64,000 nt of DNA from Gnomoniopsis sp. IMI 355080 (taxonomy: Eukaryota > Ascomycota > Sordariomycetes > Diaporthales > Gnomoniaceae), in NCBI GenBank assembly GCA_027946555.1, contig JAPEVC010000007.1, forward strand, positions 62,001 to 126,000. Reading direction: 5' to 3'. Below the pieces are notes generated by a model. It did not search any database. It was not told the origin of the DNA and saw only the letters and a list, made by a program, of their open reading frames with translations. Each line of letters starts with the position of its first letter. Position 1 is the first letter of the stretch. A program made the translations under genes and the position numbers. Below are positions 33,464-45,403 of this stretch, in pieces.

Positions 33464-36400
33464 ATGTCATCGACGGTGCTGCGGAGCGCTGTCAACTCGG
33501 CCAAAAGAGCCGTGACAGAAATCTCCCAGTATCCCAAGGCTGGGGAGAAGCTCCACGGCTTTACTCTCCTTCGGAGTAAGCATGTTCCGGAGCTTGAGCT
33601 GACGGCCTTGCACCTGCAGCACGACAAGACGGGCGCCGAGCATCTTCACATCGCTCGAGATGACAGCAATAATGTCTTTTCCATCGGCTTCAAGACAAAC
33701 CCTCCAGATGACACGGGTGTGCCCCATATTCTTGAGCACACCACGTTGTGTGGCAGTGAGAAGTGAGTCGCCCCCGTCCCCTCTCCCACCAGCATGTGTC
33801 TGACAAAACTCAGGTATCCTATCCGGGACCCTTTCTTCAAGATGCTTCCGAGGACACTCTCGAATTTTATGAATGCCTTCACAGCATCTGACCATACATT
33901 CTACCCCTTTGCAACCACAAATGGCCAGGACTTCAAGAATCTCATGTCCGTCTACCTAGACGCAACCCTGCATCCTCTCCTCAAAGAAACCGACTTCACC
34001 CAGGAAGGCTGGAGGATAGGGCCTGAAAATCCACAAGCTCTCGCCGCCGGCCAGGATGCGAAGCCTGAGGACCGTAAGCTTGTTTTTAAGGGTGTTGTCT
34101 ACAATGAGATGAAGGGGCAAATGTCAGACGCTGGATATCTGTATTACATCAGGTTTCAGGACCACATCTTCCCAGATATCAACAATTCCGGTGGCGACCC
34201 ACAGAAAATTACCGACCTAACCTACCAGCAGCTCAAGCAATTCCACGCCGAGCACTACCATCCTAGCAACGCGAAGCTATTTACGTATGGAGATATGCCA
34301 CTGGCGGACCACCTCCAGGAGATCAATGCTCGGTTGAACGCCTTTGAGAGGATCAAAGGTGACATGAAAATTCACAATCCCATCGACCTTAGCAAAGGCC
34401 CCAAAGAGGTTACCCTCCAGGGTCCGGTTGACCCCTTGGTCGATGCGAACAGACAGTACAAGACTTCCATCTCATGGGTGCTCGGAGACACGTCGAATAT
34501 TGTCGAATCTTTCTCTCTGTCTCTCATCTCTGCCCTACTTATGGATGGCTATGGCTCGCCTCTTTACAAAGGTCTCATCGAATCCGGCCTAGGTCTGGAC
34601 TGGAGCCCGAACTCCGGCTATGACAACGGTGCTGCCCGCGGCATCTTCTCTATTGGACTGAGTGGTGTTCAAGAGGGCGATGTGGGCAAGGTCAAACCGG
34701 CGCTGCAGAAGATCTTGCGCGAAGTGCGAGACAAGGGATTTGAGCGATCCAAGATTGATGGCTATCTGCACCAGCTCGAACTCGGTTTAAAGCACAAGAC
34801 TGCCAACTTCGGTATGTCGATGCTGCACAGATTAAAGCCGAAGTGGTTCACAGGTGTCGACCCCTTTGATGGTCTAGCATGGAACGAGACCGTCGCCGCG
34901 TTCGAGGCCGAGTTGGCCAAGGGTGATTACCTCGAGGGTCTTATGGACAAGTACTTGCTTAATAACAACACCCTGACTTTCACAATGACTCCTTCCGCCA
35001 CCTTCAGCCAGGATTTGGTACAGGAGGAGACCGAGCGGCTCGCCAGGAAGATTGAGATTGTCAGGAAACAGGCTGGTGGCGAAGAGGCTGCGCAAAAGGC
35101 TTTGGAAGAGCAAGAGCTAAAGCTGCTTGCTGAACAAGGCAAGACGAAAACGGAAGACCTCAGCTGCCTACCCAGCGTACATGTGAAAGACATCCCACGC
35201 CAAAAGCCATCACCCGCACTGAGGGACGAGGTCGTGAGTGGTGTCAAGACGCAGTGGTACGAGGCTCCCACCAACGGCCTCACCTACTTTCGCCTTCTCA
35301 ACGTACTCGAGAACATTCCCGATGAGCTCAGGTCACTAATTCCCCTCTTTACTGGCTCGATCAACCGCCTTGGTACCAAGAACATGACGATGGAGGAACT
35401 GGAAGACTTGATCAAATTGAAGACGGGGGGCGTCTCTGTCGGCTACTATTCGTCCACCTCGCCTTCCGACTACACACAAGCCTCTGAGGGTTTCGGCTTC
35501 TCGGGCATGGCCCTTGACCGGAACGTGCCTCACGTCTTCGAGTTGCTGCGCAAGCTGGTAGCAGAAACCAATTTCGACAGCCCGGAGGCCGTCTCGCAGA
35601 TCCGACAGCTGATACAAGCCTCTTCTGACGGCGTTGTCAACGATATCGCGTCCTCTGGGCATTCATACGCTCGACGAGCTGCCGAGGCTAGTCTGAGCAG
35701 CCAGGGCTATCTCAATGAGCAAATCGGCGGTCTTTCCCAAGTGAAGCTGATGACCTCGCTGGCAAGTCGACCCGAGTCCGATCGTCTCGAAGACATCATC
35801 GCCAAGCTCAAGCAAATCCAGCAGTTAGCCATGGCAAGCGGCAATATTCGCGCAGCCATCACATGCGGTAGCGAGTCTGTACAAGCCAACACCGCTGCCT
35901 TTTCCAAATTTCTCAAGTCCTTCTCTGCCCCACCCACCAAGCTCCCTGCCCCATCCTCTCGCAGCTTTGAGCGCAACCTCAAGACATTCTATCCCCTTCC
36001 CTACCAAGTCTACTACGGCGCCCTCGCTCTCCCAACAACCTCTTACATCTCCTCCGACAACGCGCCTCTCTCTATACTCTCGCAGTTGCTCACGCACAAG
36101 CATCTGCACCACGAGATCCGCGAGAAGGGCGGTGCATACGGTGGCGGAGCCTATTCACAGGGCCTTAATGGGGTATTTGGATTCTACTCGTACCGCGATC
36201 CCAATCCTGTCAACACACTCAACATCATGCGTGATGCGGGCCGGTGGGCTGTCGACAAGCAGTGGACCGACCGAGATCTGGAAGACGCCAAGATGAGCGT
36301 GTTCCAAGGGCTCGACGCGCCCAAGGCGGTCAATAAGGAGGGCATGACCCGATTTATGCACGGCGTTGACCAGGCGATGCAGCAGACACGCCGCGAGCAG

Positions 36401-36577
36401 CTGCTTGATGTGACCAAGGAGCAGGTGCGCGACGTTGCGCAGAAATATATCGTTGGAGCGTTGGAGAGAAAGAGTGAGAAGGCCGTTTTCTTGGGTGAAA
36501 AGGCGGCGTGGGTGGACGGTGAGTGGCAGGTTGAGGATATGAACGTCAACGGAGGACAGCAGACTGAGGGCGCTTGA
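33464..36577 (+). CDS. CYM1: Mitochondrial presequence protease (M16C, PreP/Cym1)
   Basis: Two exons, 33464-33762 and 33814-36577, with a 51-nt intron (GTGAGT...CTCAG), give 1020 residues. The inverted zinc motif HxxEH is H88-I-L-E91-H92, followed across the splice by CGSEKYPIRDPFFKML, a hallmark of this family. The distal zinc ligand region, the long linker helix pair (residues ~420-470) and the C-terminal RGGAYG-like strand (REKGGAYGGGAYSQGLNGVFGF) are all present. The enzyme degrades cleaved targeting peptides in the mitochondrial matrix; the N-terminal ~20 residues (Ser/Arg/Lys-rich, no acid) fit import. The ATG at 33464 is chosen because the frame before it opens only with non-ATG codons. 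Confidence 0.96.
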
Positions 36578-39058
36578 TCTTGCATCTGCCTCTTCGCCGG
36601 TCGTTGCACAAGTGGGTTGTCATGACTCTGGACACTTGTTCAACCATTGTACAACATTCAACCCAAAATCAATAGAAATGATACCCATCTCTCAAGATCG
36701 CCAACCTCCACCCCCTTTGCCTCGCGATTTCCACTGCTCACACCACCAAAATTCCCACTTTCCATCACACGAACACACACACACACATGCATACAGCGTT
36801 CAGATACGATACGTCTACCTGCCCGGTCCTTCAAGGGGGACCACCAATGGCTTGAAGACCACAACACAGCGCGAGATCAAACACCAACCATGCTTAAACA
36901 AACCGTCACGTCTGCGGATGCGACTGGGTTGTTCTGGCAATGGGCTCGTTCTTTCAGACCCGTCTTCCCAGAGTTTTGTGGATGTGCGGACTATGCGACT
37001 GAGTACATGCACCTGTCGTAGAATGAAGTCAATCACGGTACCTAAGGTAGCTTGCCTTACTACGTCCCAGCCAGTCAGCGTCCTCGCAGCATGGTCGAAT
37101 AAATGGGATGCGAGGACCACTTGGAATCTGAAGTCATCAGGTGACAGGTGAGTTGAGACTGTCGAACGGTACAAATTTTAACAAGTGTCATTCTGGAAGC
37201 TTGTCGACGCGTACCATACTCTGGCTTCACCCCTTCACTCTCCTGCATCTTCATTGCAAGATATTGCAGGGTTGCTCGGCTGCCAACATTGGGGACGCTC
37301 CCGGGCCGGGTGTGACCTTGGCACGGCTGCTCATTTTCCTCCTTCACTGTGGCGAAATCTTGTTTTAAGCTTGCGTTGATTCTGTTTGAGTAGTGCCGCT
37401 TATCCCTACCCTCAGACTTATAATAGTAGCAGAGCCGTTGGACCGGCCGATCCGATCTACGGGCGGTTGGCAAGCCGGGGCACGCGGCTCTGGACGGAGA
37501 GGCTTTTCCTCGGAGGTTGACAATTCGCGCCGTTGATTCTATTGCGATGCTGTCGTGCGACACACTTGAGCGTGTGCAAGTCTCCACCTGCTCGTGTCAA
37601 ACTCGGCCCCGCCATACCATTGGCTACGTCACTGGGGATGGAGTTCCTGCATGGCCTAGTCTAGACCGCATACTTTGTCTTCTTCATCACGGGGTGCAGT
37701 ATCGAGTGCTGGAAGTAAATACTCGACAAATGATCATGTAGGGACAGTAAGACACGCAAGCCGGCTGATGAGGCCGTTATGCCGGTCGTCCCGTGCAAGC
37801 CAACAGTCAAGTCACTGGAATAGGTACCTGAGGTAACATATGTAAGTACTCCTATGCTGAGGTATTTTTCTGTCTGTCAAAGCACTGCGGGTTGGTGCCC
37901 GATGTAATCCGTAGAGATCTCGATTCGCACGTGTACCCGCAGAGAGGAAGCGCCTTGCTGCTTACAGCCTCTTGTGTCGATTGCATTATAAACATAGTAA
38001 TACCCTAGGCGAGCCCTGCCAATCAGAGGTGTCGTATGAAAAGTAAAAACCAAATTGCGCAGGCTTTGGGTGGGCGGCGCGCAACTGGCGGGAACAGATA
38101 GCTCCGTCCTTGTTGTCCAAAAAACCTAACCTGTGGAAGCCAGGATCCACCTGCACGCTCCCGCCAAGTCCAAACCACCCACCGACATCATCGACCGTTT
38201 TTCTCTTTTCTCTTTTCACCCTTTTTCTTCCTTGCTCAACGTCGTCCACCCCCAAACATACGCCCCTCAAACATATCGACACGAGCAACTGATCAAATCT
38301 GACCGGTGACTCATCACCAGGTAAGTCGTTAATGCCATTCGACATGCACAGCCCTGCGCTGGTGGGCTGGGTGCTTGGAGCTGGTGAAATTTGCCTCGTC
38401 GAAGACATCTCGAAACTAAGCCCTCGCCTCCCGCCACACATTGACGCCCAACTTCACGACGTATACAAAATCACACCTACCTGCTATGCAACAACCACGT
38501 CTCAACTCCTTTTGACCGACTCTCAAACGCATCACTCGTCTTGAACGTGCAAAGCTAACATCTTGTCCTTCTCACCCAAAAAAGCTATCCCCACCCCCTT
38601 TTCAACCCAGACTCGCCTTTGGTCTCCATCAAAGGCTCACCGCTACCACGGCTTCATTGGCCGTACACCTCGTCTCGGATCAAGATTTCAGCCAGCGCAA
38701 GAACCCGCACATCATCAACGTCGTCCCTCCCCCCTCCTTTGCTGAACTACACTAAGGGTTCCGACCCCTCTGCCTTCTTCGATTCTCCCCTCAACCACCA
38801 GAACCCTGAGTTCAACCCCCCATTTCAGCTGCCGCATAAGGGTCCTTCTGAGCCTCTTCCTCTGACAGAGGGAGAGTCGCGGAGGCCTCGCCAATCCATT
38901 GAGGGATCAGTCTGCTACCGATTCCGCCCCCCTTAATACCGTCTTTCGACAAGTTCAGACTATCCGACCAGTAAAGGTTCTTTGTAACCTGTCAATCACA
39001 CAAGACCACGAACGAACGCCCTTGTCTGTAATCCCAACAACCTCTTCAGCGTTGGGAT
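36578..39058. promoter_or_regulatory. Long upstream and leader region of ornithine decarboxylase
   Basis: 2.5 kb without a supportable gene. The left part is the CYM1 3' flank with an (AC)7 run at 36773-36786. From ~38100 the plus strand is pyrimidine-rich (TTTTCTCTTTTCTCTTTTC at ~38200), typical of a fungal transcription start. CACCAG|GTAAGT at 38322 is a strong 5' splice site and CTCTTCAG at 39042-39049 an acceptor just before the decarboxylase ATG, so an intron in the leader is likely. A 70-codon ATG-initiated upstream frame occupies 38332-38544 if the leader is unspliced. Confidence 0.5.
36773..36786. repeat. (AC)7 microsatellite
   Basis: Seven perfect AC units in the CYM1-ODC intergenic region. 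Confidence 0.9.
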
Positions 39059-40456
39059 ATGGTTATGGCAATTACCCTCGTCGATACAACCACTCAATTC
39101 GATTACATCAATAATCGAGTTTTCGACAGTGCCATCAAATCAATCACTGATCATGGCGCTGTGTTCGACAACAATGAAACCCCACGCTACGGTCATGTCT
39201 CGCCCAAGGTCCTGATCGGCAACGCTTTGCGTCAGCGTGTGGAGAACATTGATCATGAGGATTGCGAACCAGGTGATGAGGACACCTTTTTCGTGGCAGA
39301 CCTTGGCGAGGTCTACCGACAGCACGTGCGGTGGAAGTTGAACCTGCCCCGTGTCAAGCCCTACTATGCCGTCAAGTGCAACCCCGACCCCCAGCTCTTG
39401 CGCCTCCTGGCCAGCCTGGGCACCGGCTTCGACTGCGCCTCAAAGACCGAGGTTGAGCAGGTCTTGAAGATGGGCGTCAACCCCGAGCGCATCATCTACG
39501 CTCAACCCTGCAAGACCAACTCGTACGTCCGCTACGTCGCCAAGGAGGGTGTACGCCAGATGACCTTCGACAATGCCGATGAGCTCCGCAAGATCGCCAA
39601 GCTATACCCCGAGGCGGAGCTCTTCCTGCGCATTCACACTGATGACTCTTCCAGCCTCTGCCGCTTGAGCCTGAAGTTTGGTGCATCCATGGACCTGACA
39701 GAGGGTCTGCTCCAGACTGCTCGTGACTTGGGGCTGAATGTTGTTGGAGTGAGCTTCCATGTGGGATCCGGTGCCTCTGACCCCAGAGCCTTCCTCAAGG
39801 CTGTCCAGGATGCGCACACCGTTTTCCAGCAAGGTACTGCGTACGGTTTTGAAATGAAGACTCTGGATGTTGGAGGTGGTTTCTGTAGCGATGAAACCTT
39901 TGAGCAGATGGCTGGCGTTCTTCGCACTGCTCTAGATGAGTACTTTCCGGCTCACTCTGGCATCAACCTTATCGCCGAACCAGGCCGCTTCTACGCCTCG
40001 ACCGCTTTCACTCTTGCATGCAACATCATTGCCCGCCGCACCGTTGAGAATGAGGTCGACGGTGTGAGGGCCGAGGGAGAGCACAGCTATATGGTGTATG
40101 TCAATGACGGCGTTTACGGCAACTTCAGCAGCATCATGTTCGACCACCAGAACCCTGTGGCCCACATCTTGCGCGCTGGCGGCCAGAATTACTACGACAC
40201 CAAGCTTGCGAAGCCCGTTGTCTCTGGCGGCACGGAGTACAGCATCTGGGGCCCGACTTGCGACGGTATTGACCGCATCAGCGAGAGCATCCGCTTCAAC
40301 AAAATCCTAGATGTTGGCGACTGGCTGTACTTTGAAGACATGGGAGCATACACCAAGTGCTCTGCCACTCGCTTCAACGGCTTTTCTGACAACCACGATG
40401 TTATCTATGTCTGCAGCGAGCCGGGTGCGTTGGCTGTGATGGATGCTGGCTTTTGA
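39059..40456 (+). CDS. ODC1: Ornithine decarboxylase
   Basis: A single exon of 465 residues. It makes putrescine from ornithine, the first committed step of polyamine synthesis, using pyridoxal phosphate. Lys106 in PYYAVKCNPD is the cofactor lysine. SFHVGSG, LDVGGGF and AEPGRFY bind the phosphate, and Cys401 in WGPTCDGID is the catalytic cysteine at the dimer interface. All active-site residues I can check are intact. The start (MVMAIT) is the first ATG after an in-frame stop at 39029. The gene lies behind a long leader with a probable intron, which suits the post-transcriptional polyamine control known for fungal homologues; no antizyme gene is in the window. Confidence 0.97.
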   Translation: MVMAITLVDTTTQFDYINNRVFDSAIKSITDHGAVFDNNETPRYGHVSPKVLIGNALRQRVENIDHEDCEPGDEDTFFVADLGEVYRQHVRWKLNLPRVKPYYAVKCNPDPQLLRLLASLGTGFDCASKTEVEQVLKMGVNPERIIYAQPCKTNSYVRYVAKEGVRQMTFDNADELRKIAKLYPEAELFLRIHTDDSSSLCRLSLKFGASMDLTEGLLQTARDLGLNVVGVSFHVGSGASDPRAFLKAVQDAHTVFQQGTAYGFEMKTLDVGGGFCSDETFEQMAGVLRTALDEYFPAHSGINLIAEPGRFYASTAFTLACNIIARRTVENEVDGVRAEGEHSYMVYVNDGVYGNFSSIMFDHQNPVAHILRAGGQNYYDTKLAKPVVSGGTEYSIWGPTCDGIDRISESIRFNKILDVGDWLYFEDMGAYTKCSATRFNGFSDNHDVIYVCSEPGALAVMDAGF

Positions 40457-41234
40457 TTGGTCTTCATTGATTCGTCATGAGGCATGGTGCTTTGGCATAG
40501 TTGGCCAAGACGAATGATAGATTGCGGTAGGGGCGCAATTTCTTTTTGTATAAGTTCGCGATGGATTAAAAAAAAAACCAAGGTGGTTAGTATATTACTT
40601 TCTAGACGTTTCGAGATAGACGGTTCGTCAGCGAACCTTTATTACATAGACAATATTTTTCCATTACATGCTCAACGACAGCGGTGCTGTATGGCCATAT
40701 TCAACCGAGTACAACGAGTAGAGAGCTCAACTCAGAAAGGCTCACCCTTGCAAAACAAAGCGAGCCATGAGGACTTTTTTTTTTGTACGATTCGATTACC
40801 TCTTTGGGAATTTTCGTGCGACACTCGATCCTTTCCCCAGGATCGCCTCACGTTTCCCCACGGGCTTACCCCGAGATGCCTCGGCTGCATCCCTGAACCC
40901 CGGCTCCCCGCAATGCTAAAGTCAACGACATGTAGTCCACGGTTGACATGATTATTGTTCATGACGTTCTCACAGCTTTATGATATTTGGGTGGAAGTAC
41001 CTTTGAGTAAATAGATTAGTCTACAATCTTTATGAGAGGGTTGTTATCTTCACAGGAACACCTTCGACTTGATGGAAATCCACTACGACCTGCTTGACTC
41101 CATCTAGACCTTCATAAACCCTCAAATTGTCAAGTTATACCACCTAATCTCACAATTTGCCCACCTTTTATTCTATATCCTCTATTTTGTTCCGCCACTT
41201 CCATTCTCCTCTCCCCATTTTTTTTCCCACAAAG
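40457..41234. other. Intergenic between ODC and nitronate monooxygenase
   Basis: No gene. A-run and T-run tracts (40567-40577, 40777-40784) lie in the ODC 3' flank. The stretch before 41235 is T/C-rich, consistent with the start region of the next gene. Confidence 0.5.
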
Positions 41235-42417
41235 ATGGCTCCCAAAGGTCCCATCACAACGCCCCTCACCACCCTCCTGGGCATCCAGCACCCGGTCCTC
41301 CTCGCGGGCATGGCGCGCACCTCGGGCGCGCCTCTCGCGGCCGCCGTGTCAAACGCGGGCGGGCTGGGCGTCATTGGCGGCTTCATGTACACGCCCGAGC
41401 AGCTGCGCGAGATTGTGGCCGAGCTCAAGAGCCTTTTGAAATCGCCGGATCTGCCGTTTGGCGTGGATCTAGCCCTGCCGCAGGTCGGTGGGAATGCGCG
41501 CAAGACGAATCACGATTATACGGGCGGGAAGTTGGATGAGCTGATTGATATTACGATTGATTCGGGTATGTGCGACCGCCAAGAGGGGGGAATGACATAT
41601 AGTGTCTAGACCAGCACTTTATGTTTTCCATCTGGAATCGAGACAAACATTCTGCTAACACCCTTTGTTTATTGAAGGAGCATGCCTCTTCGTCTCCGCC
41701 GTCGGCGTACCGCCCAAGCATGTGATCGAGCGCCTGCACAAAGCCGGCATCTACATCATGAACATGGTCGGCCACCCAAAACACGCACGCAAAGCGCTCG
41801 ATCTCGGCGTAGACATCATTTGCGCGCAAGGCGGCGAGGGCGGCGGACACACGGGCGCGATTGCCAACAGCGTGCTCATCCCGGCGGTGGTGGACGTGGC
41901 GCGACAGTACCGGCCCCCGATGCTTCCCAACAACTCGCCGGCGCTGGTGGTGGCGGCAGGCGGGATCAGCAACGGGCGCGGGCTGGCGAGCAGTCTGATG
42001 CAAGGGGCGGTCGGGGTCTGGGTGGGGACGCGGTTCGTGGCGAGCGTGGAGGCCGGGTGCAGCGAGGAGCACAAGCAGGAGGTGGTGCGGTGTGATTTTG
42101 AGGGGACGGACAGGACGCTGGTGCTGAGTGGGCGGCCGTTGCGGATGAAGGTGAATGAGTATATCCGTAAATGGCATGAGCAGCCGGCGCGGATCAAGGC
42201 GTTGTGTGATAGTGGCAAGGTGCCGATTGAGTATGATATTGAGGAGGGAAACGAGGTGGATCTGCCACACTTGATGGGCCAGGTGGCGGGCAGTATTGAG
42301 AAAGTGCAGCCAGCAGGGGAGATTGTGGCCGAGATGGTGGATGAGGCTGTGGAGATGTTGAAGACGGGGACGAGATACTTGGAAGGAGGAGGAGGAGCAT
42401 CGAGAAGTCGGCTGTAA
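41235..42417 (+). CDS. Nitronate monooxygenase (2-nitropropane dioxygenase family)
   Basis: Two exons, 41235-41565 and 41678-42417, with a 112-nt intron (GTATGT...TTGAAG), give 356 residues. The FMN-dependent barrel is evident: LGIQHPVLLAGMA and AVSNAGGLGVIGG at the N-terminus, LFVSAVGVPPKHVIERLHKAG after the splice, the catalytic-His motif QGGEGGGHTG (His near residue 168), and the phosphate-binding VVAAGGISNGRGLASSLMQGAVGVWVGTRF. The enzyme oxidises alkyl nitronates such as propionate-3-nitronate and protects respiration from them. There is no signal peptide; the C-terminal Gly/Ser tail is short. The start has AAG before ATG and is the only in-frame ATG that keeps the barrel complete. Confidence 0.94.
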
Positions 42418-42854
42418 GGAAGAAGAGGAAAGCTGGAAAGTTGAAAGTCACCTTCCGATATCGACCAGTTTAAGGGGGTTTGGTTTTCCCAACGGTGCCT
42501 TCCTTTCACTTTCGAAAAGACGATTGATCGGGGCGCGCCGTGAGGTTGTACAACAGACAGTGTGGCCCGATATTAGGCGATATATGATGAGAACACTGGA
42601 TGGAAATACGACAAAGATAAATTATGAAGAAGGCGCCAGCTCCTTGAAGCCCAGGTCCCGACATAAGTGAATCAAGCTTCTCCCTCGCGTCTTTGGCATG
42701 TTCGTCAGTCTCTCGCCGTTCAACATCATCATGACTCGAAGTCAAGAATTCACAAATGCCTTTTAACCCTCGGGCACAACACTGTACCGAGTGTGCTAGG
42801 TTGACAAAGAAAAAGAAAAAAATCCTTCCCATCCCAACACCACCATGAAAGAAA
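42418..42854. other. Intergenic spacer before the small gene
   Basis: 437 bp holding the nitronate monooxygenase 3' flank and the promoter of the small gene. No other feature. Confidence 0.5.
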
Positions 42855-43124
42855 ATGAACAAAGTTCCCCAAGTCGTCACGCAGCTCTCTCGCACTGCAC
42901 CTCAATCACTGTCCACGACCGGCGCTGCACTTGTCGACTCTCGCCGTACCTTTCAGTCCCAGCAGACTACTCCCGCGGTCGTCGAGCAGTCCAAATACCA
43001 CCACGGCTGGGACCAGTGGCACCCTCAGACTGCCCACGAGATTGAAGTGCTGAGGACACAGGCTGCAGACATGGCGAGGAGCGATAGTGGTAGCCTGAGG
43101 CCTGTGGAGCGGCGGCTGGGCTAA
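42855..43124 (+). CDS. Small hypothetical protein, possibly mitochondrial
   Basis: An 89-residue frame. The first ~35 residues (MNKVPQVVTQLSRTAPQSLS and following) contain Arg/Lys, Ser and Thr and no acidic residue before Asp28, which suits a mitochondrial targeting sequence. The second half (SKYHHGWDQWHPQTAHEIEVLRTQAADMA) looks like a conserved helical core rather than random sequence. I recognise no family. An overlapping frame starts at an ATG ten bases upstream (42845) in a different frame and equally good context; it encodes a basic, low-information peptide, so I prefer this one. Confidence 0.55.
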   Translation: MNKVPQVVTQLSRTAPQSLSTTGAALVDSRRTFQSQQTTPAVVEQSKYHHGWDQWHPQTAHEIEVLRTQAADMARSDSGSLRPVERRLG

Positions 43125-43710
43125 AGAGCAGCAGGGCTTTCCCCCCCCCCTCCCCTCCTGTAATAGTGTGCCTCGTCCTCCTTAAAGATTTTGACTGTTT
43201 CTGTAATGTCAAGGAGTCCAAAACGTCGACGAACATTTTAGTAAATGAGCCTCAAGAGTCTGGCGAGAAGGGAGAAGGGATGCAAAAAGAGATAGGCCGC
43301 CAGGGTGATGGTCAGTACGTGAACATGGTACAACAGATGTGGGTCGGCTTTAGACACCATCAATTCGTAAGATGTAGTAGGCGTAGTACGAAGTTCATAA
43401 CTTTATCTGTTTGTTCATGACATCTACTTGCATTTGTGCAGTAGTAAATGTTTGAGAAGCAAGAACTGTTTGGGCATCCAACTACAAGGAACGCTTGTAC
43501 TTTTATTGATAGCATAGCGCCAACATCGACAAACACACGAAAACGTCGGACTGGTGCCATAGTATCATGGCAACTTCAGGTAGGTAGTGGGGATGTGAGG
43601 TATGCAAAGGATCCGAGCGAAGGCGCGTGTCCAATGGCCTGAAAGGCTGGCACCGGTAACCGAGAATAAAGGACTTGGGAATCGCAGAATCAAGGGCTTT
43701 CAGTAACGAT
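43125..43710. other. Intergenic spacer between convergent genes
   Basis: Begins with a run of ten C (43141-43150). No gene is supported; the plus-strand frame at 43166-43420 has no motif. Confidence 0.5.
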
Positions 43711-44990
43711 TTATTTCTTGATGAATCTACCCTGGAGCCAGCATCGGTACATCTTCAACTTTTTCGCCCGATTGACCAGCATGCGTCGGTCAACGCCAAG
43801 CTCCTCAATATTGAATAGATGTTCCTTCTCCGACTTTTCGGCCTTGTCTTCCTCCGCTTGATGGTACTCGCCAGTCCAGATCGACGCCAATTCATCCTTG
43901 TCGAAGAAATAGACACGAGTGCCATCGCCGCGGATGTAAAAGTTCTCCTCGAGGTATCTTCCCTTGCGGAACCTGACCTGGGCGAGATCACCTCTTCCAT
44001 AATCACGGAAGCAGACCTCCCCACCAGGCTTGAGGACCTTGTGAACGTTCTCGACAGCCTTCTTCCACTGCAAAGGAGACAGTGCAGAGAAGATGAAGAC
44101 GAGCAGCGCCACATCCACAGACCCTTCTCCCAGATCGGGAGGCAGCTCATCCGACGCGATGTCCCACACGTCGGCCTGCATATGGTCGGTGTCGTACCCT
44201 TCATGAGCGCGCATGACCTCGACGGCCTTCTTGGAGAAGTCGCAGGCATGGATCTTCAATTTGGGGTTCTTGTTTTGTGCCAGGATGGGGAAGGCTGTGT
44301 TGCCCGCGCCAGCTCCTATCTCAAGGAGCGTGACGGGGCCAGCGTCCTCTCTGGTTACCTTGTCCAGGATGGGGAACTCCTGCTGCAACCACTTGCGGTT
44401 CTTAAAGAAGTTGGCTGTATTGTTCTTGTAGAACAAATTCCACCACTTGGCAGGGTCCGTATTGAATCGATCTGTTTGGCAAAGTCAGCGATGCGCCTTG
44501 CCAGAAAAATGAGGAACAATGGAAGTATAGAGAGAGGTGGCAAGATCAGATGGGAGCGAAAGACTAATTTCAATACAAGTAGTCATCATGTATTCAGATG
44601 AACTATGCTAAGTAAATCATCACCAAAGCCAAATTCGGGGGAAAAAGGAAGACACGTGGTAAACTCACGCTTATCGAAGTCGGACACGGGAGACTGGCGC
44701 TGCATTTCGTACTGCTGCTCAGAGTACTCCTTGTAGGCATCGTCAGTCTCCACGTGGTCCCAGGCGTTGAACTCGAAAGGATCATCGCCCTGCTCGAGGA
44801 AGCGGGAGCCGAATTGGAACGGGTCGCTTCTCTTTTGGTTGTAGTCGGGGTTGTGTGACCGGTGAGGAGGCACGACACTATCCTCACTAATCACCAGCGA
44901 CGAAACGTCGGTAGCAAGCTTCTCCTCAGCAACAGCCCTAACCTGAGGCTCTGCTTGAGGGTCAGCTGCCACCTCGTTTGGTGCTGCCAT
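43711..44990 (-). CDS. TRM140: tRNA N3-methylcytidine methyltransferase (METTL2/6/8, Trm140-like)
   Basis: Two exons, 44990-44669 and 44471-43711, with a 197-nt intron (GTGAGT...AACAG), give 360 residues. Diagnostic family features are the pre-domain KHRFNTDPAKWWNLFYKNN and FFKNRKWLQQEFP, then motif I TLLEIGAGAGNTAFP (about residues 155-169). ACDFSKKAVEVM, a DVALLVFIFSAL strand and the FRDYGRGDLAQVRF signature complete the core. The C-terminus RRMLVNRAKKLKMYRCWLQGRF is also conserved. The enzyme makes m3C32 in the anticodon loop of tRNA-Ser/Thr. Unlike budding-yeast Abp140 there is no actin-binding N-terminal fusion. It is divergent to COQ10, 413 bp apart. Confidence 0.95.
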
Positions 44991-45403
44991 ATTCCCGGGT
45001 GTCGTAGATACTGATGCTCTTTCTCAATCAAGAGATTGATGGTCCTCGAATGCTATCGAAGACGGTGGCAATAGATGTCTGGGCAACGCGACATCGTTGG
45101 AATTATGTGCAGGCAGATTGTGCGTGGAAATAGAATTGAGATAGGAATGAGGTTGAAATTTTCAACGGACTTTTTGTTTGAAAGTTAGACTCTGGCTGTG
45201 GCTTGGCCTTGAGCCGCAGCTCCCTGTGGCGCAGATAGCAGGGGTAGGGAGAGCGGCTCTAGCCGAAGCCGACGTCGGAGCCGAGGGAATCCAATAAGTC
45301 TTGCGATCATTAAATTTCCCAAGCGTCTTTCAATGTACCTAGTGGCCCTCGAATTACCATGGCTTCCTTATAACTGCACGCCGTCGTCGTCCACACAATT
45401 ACG
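44991..45403. promoter_or_regulatory. Bidirectional promoter, TRM140-like / COQ10
   Basis: The 413 bp between divergent starts must serve both genes. A GC-rich block at 45190-45290 sits centrally (GAGCCGCAGCTCC, AGCCGAAGCCGACG). No TATA element is evident. Confidence 0.45.

Noticed and set aside
38552..38938. Open frame before ODC as an N-terminal ODC exon or separate gene
   Set aside because: No ATG, a different frame from ODC, and the ODC start MVM fits the family; kept only as part of the leader.
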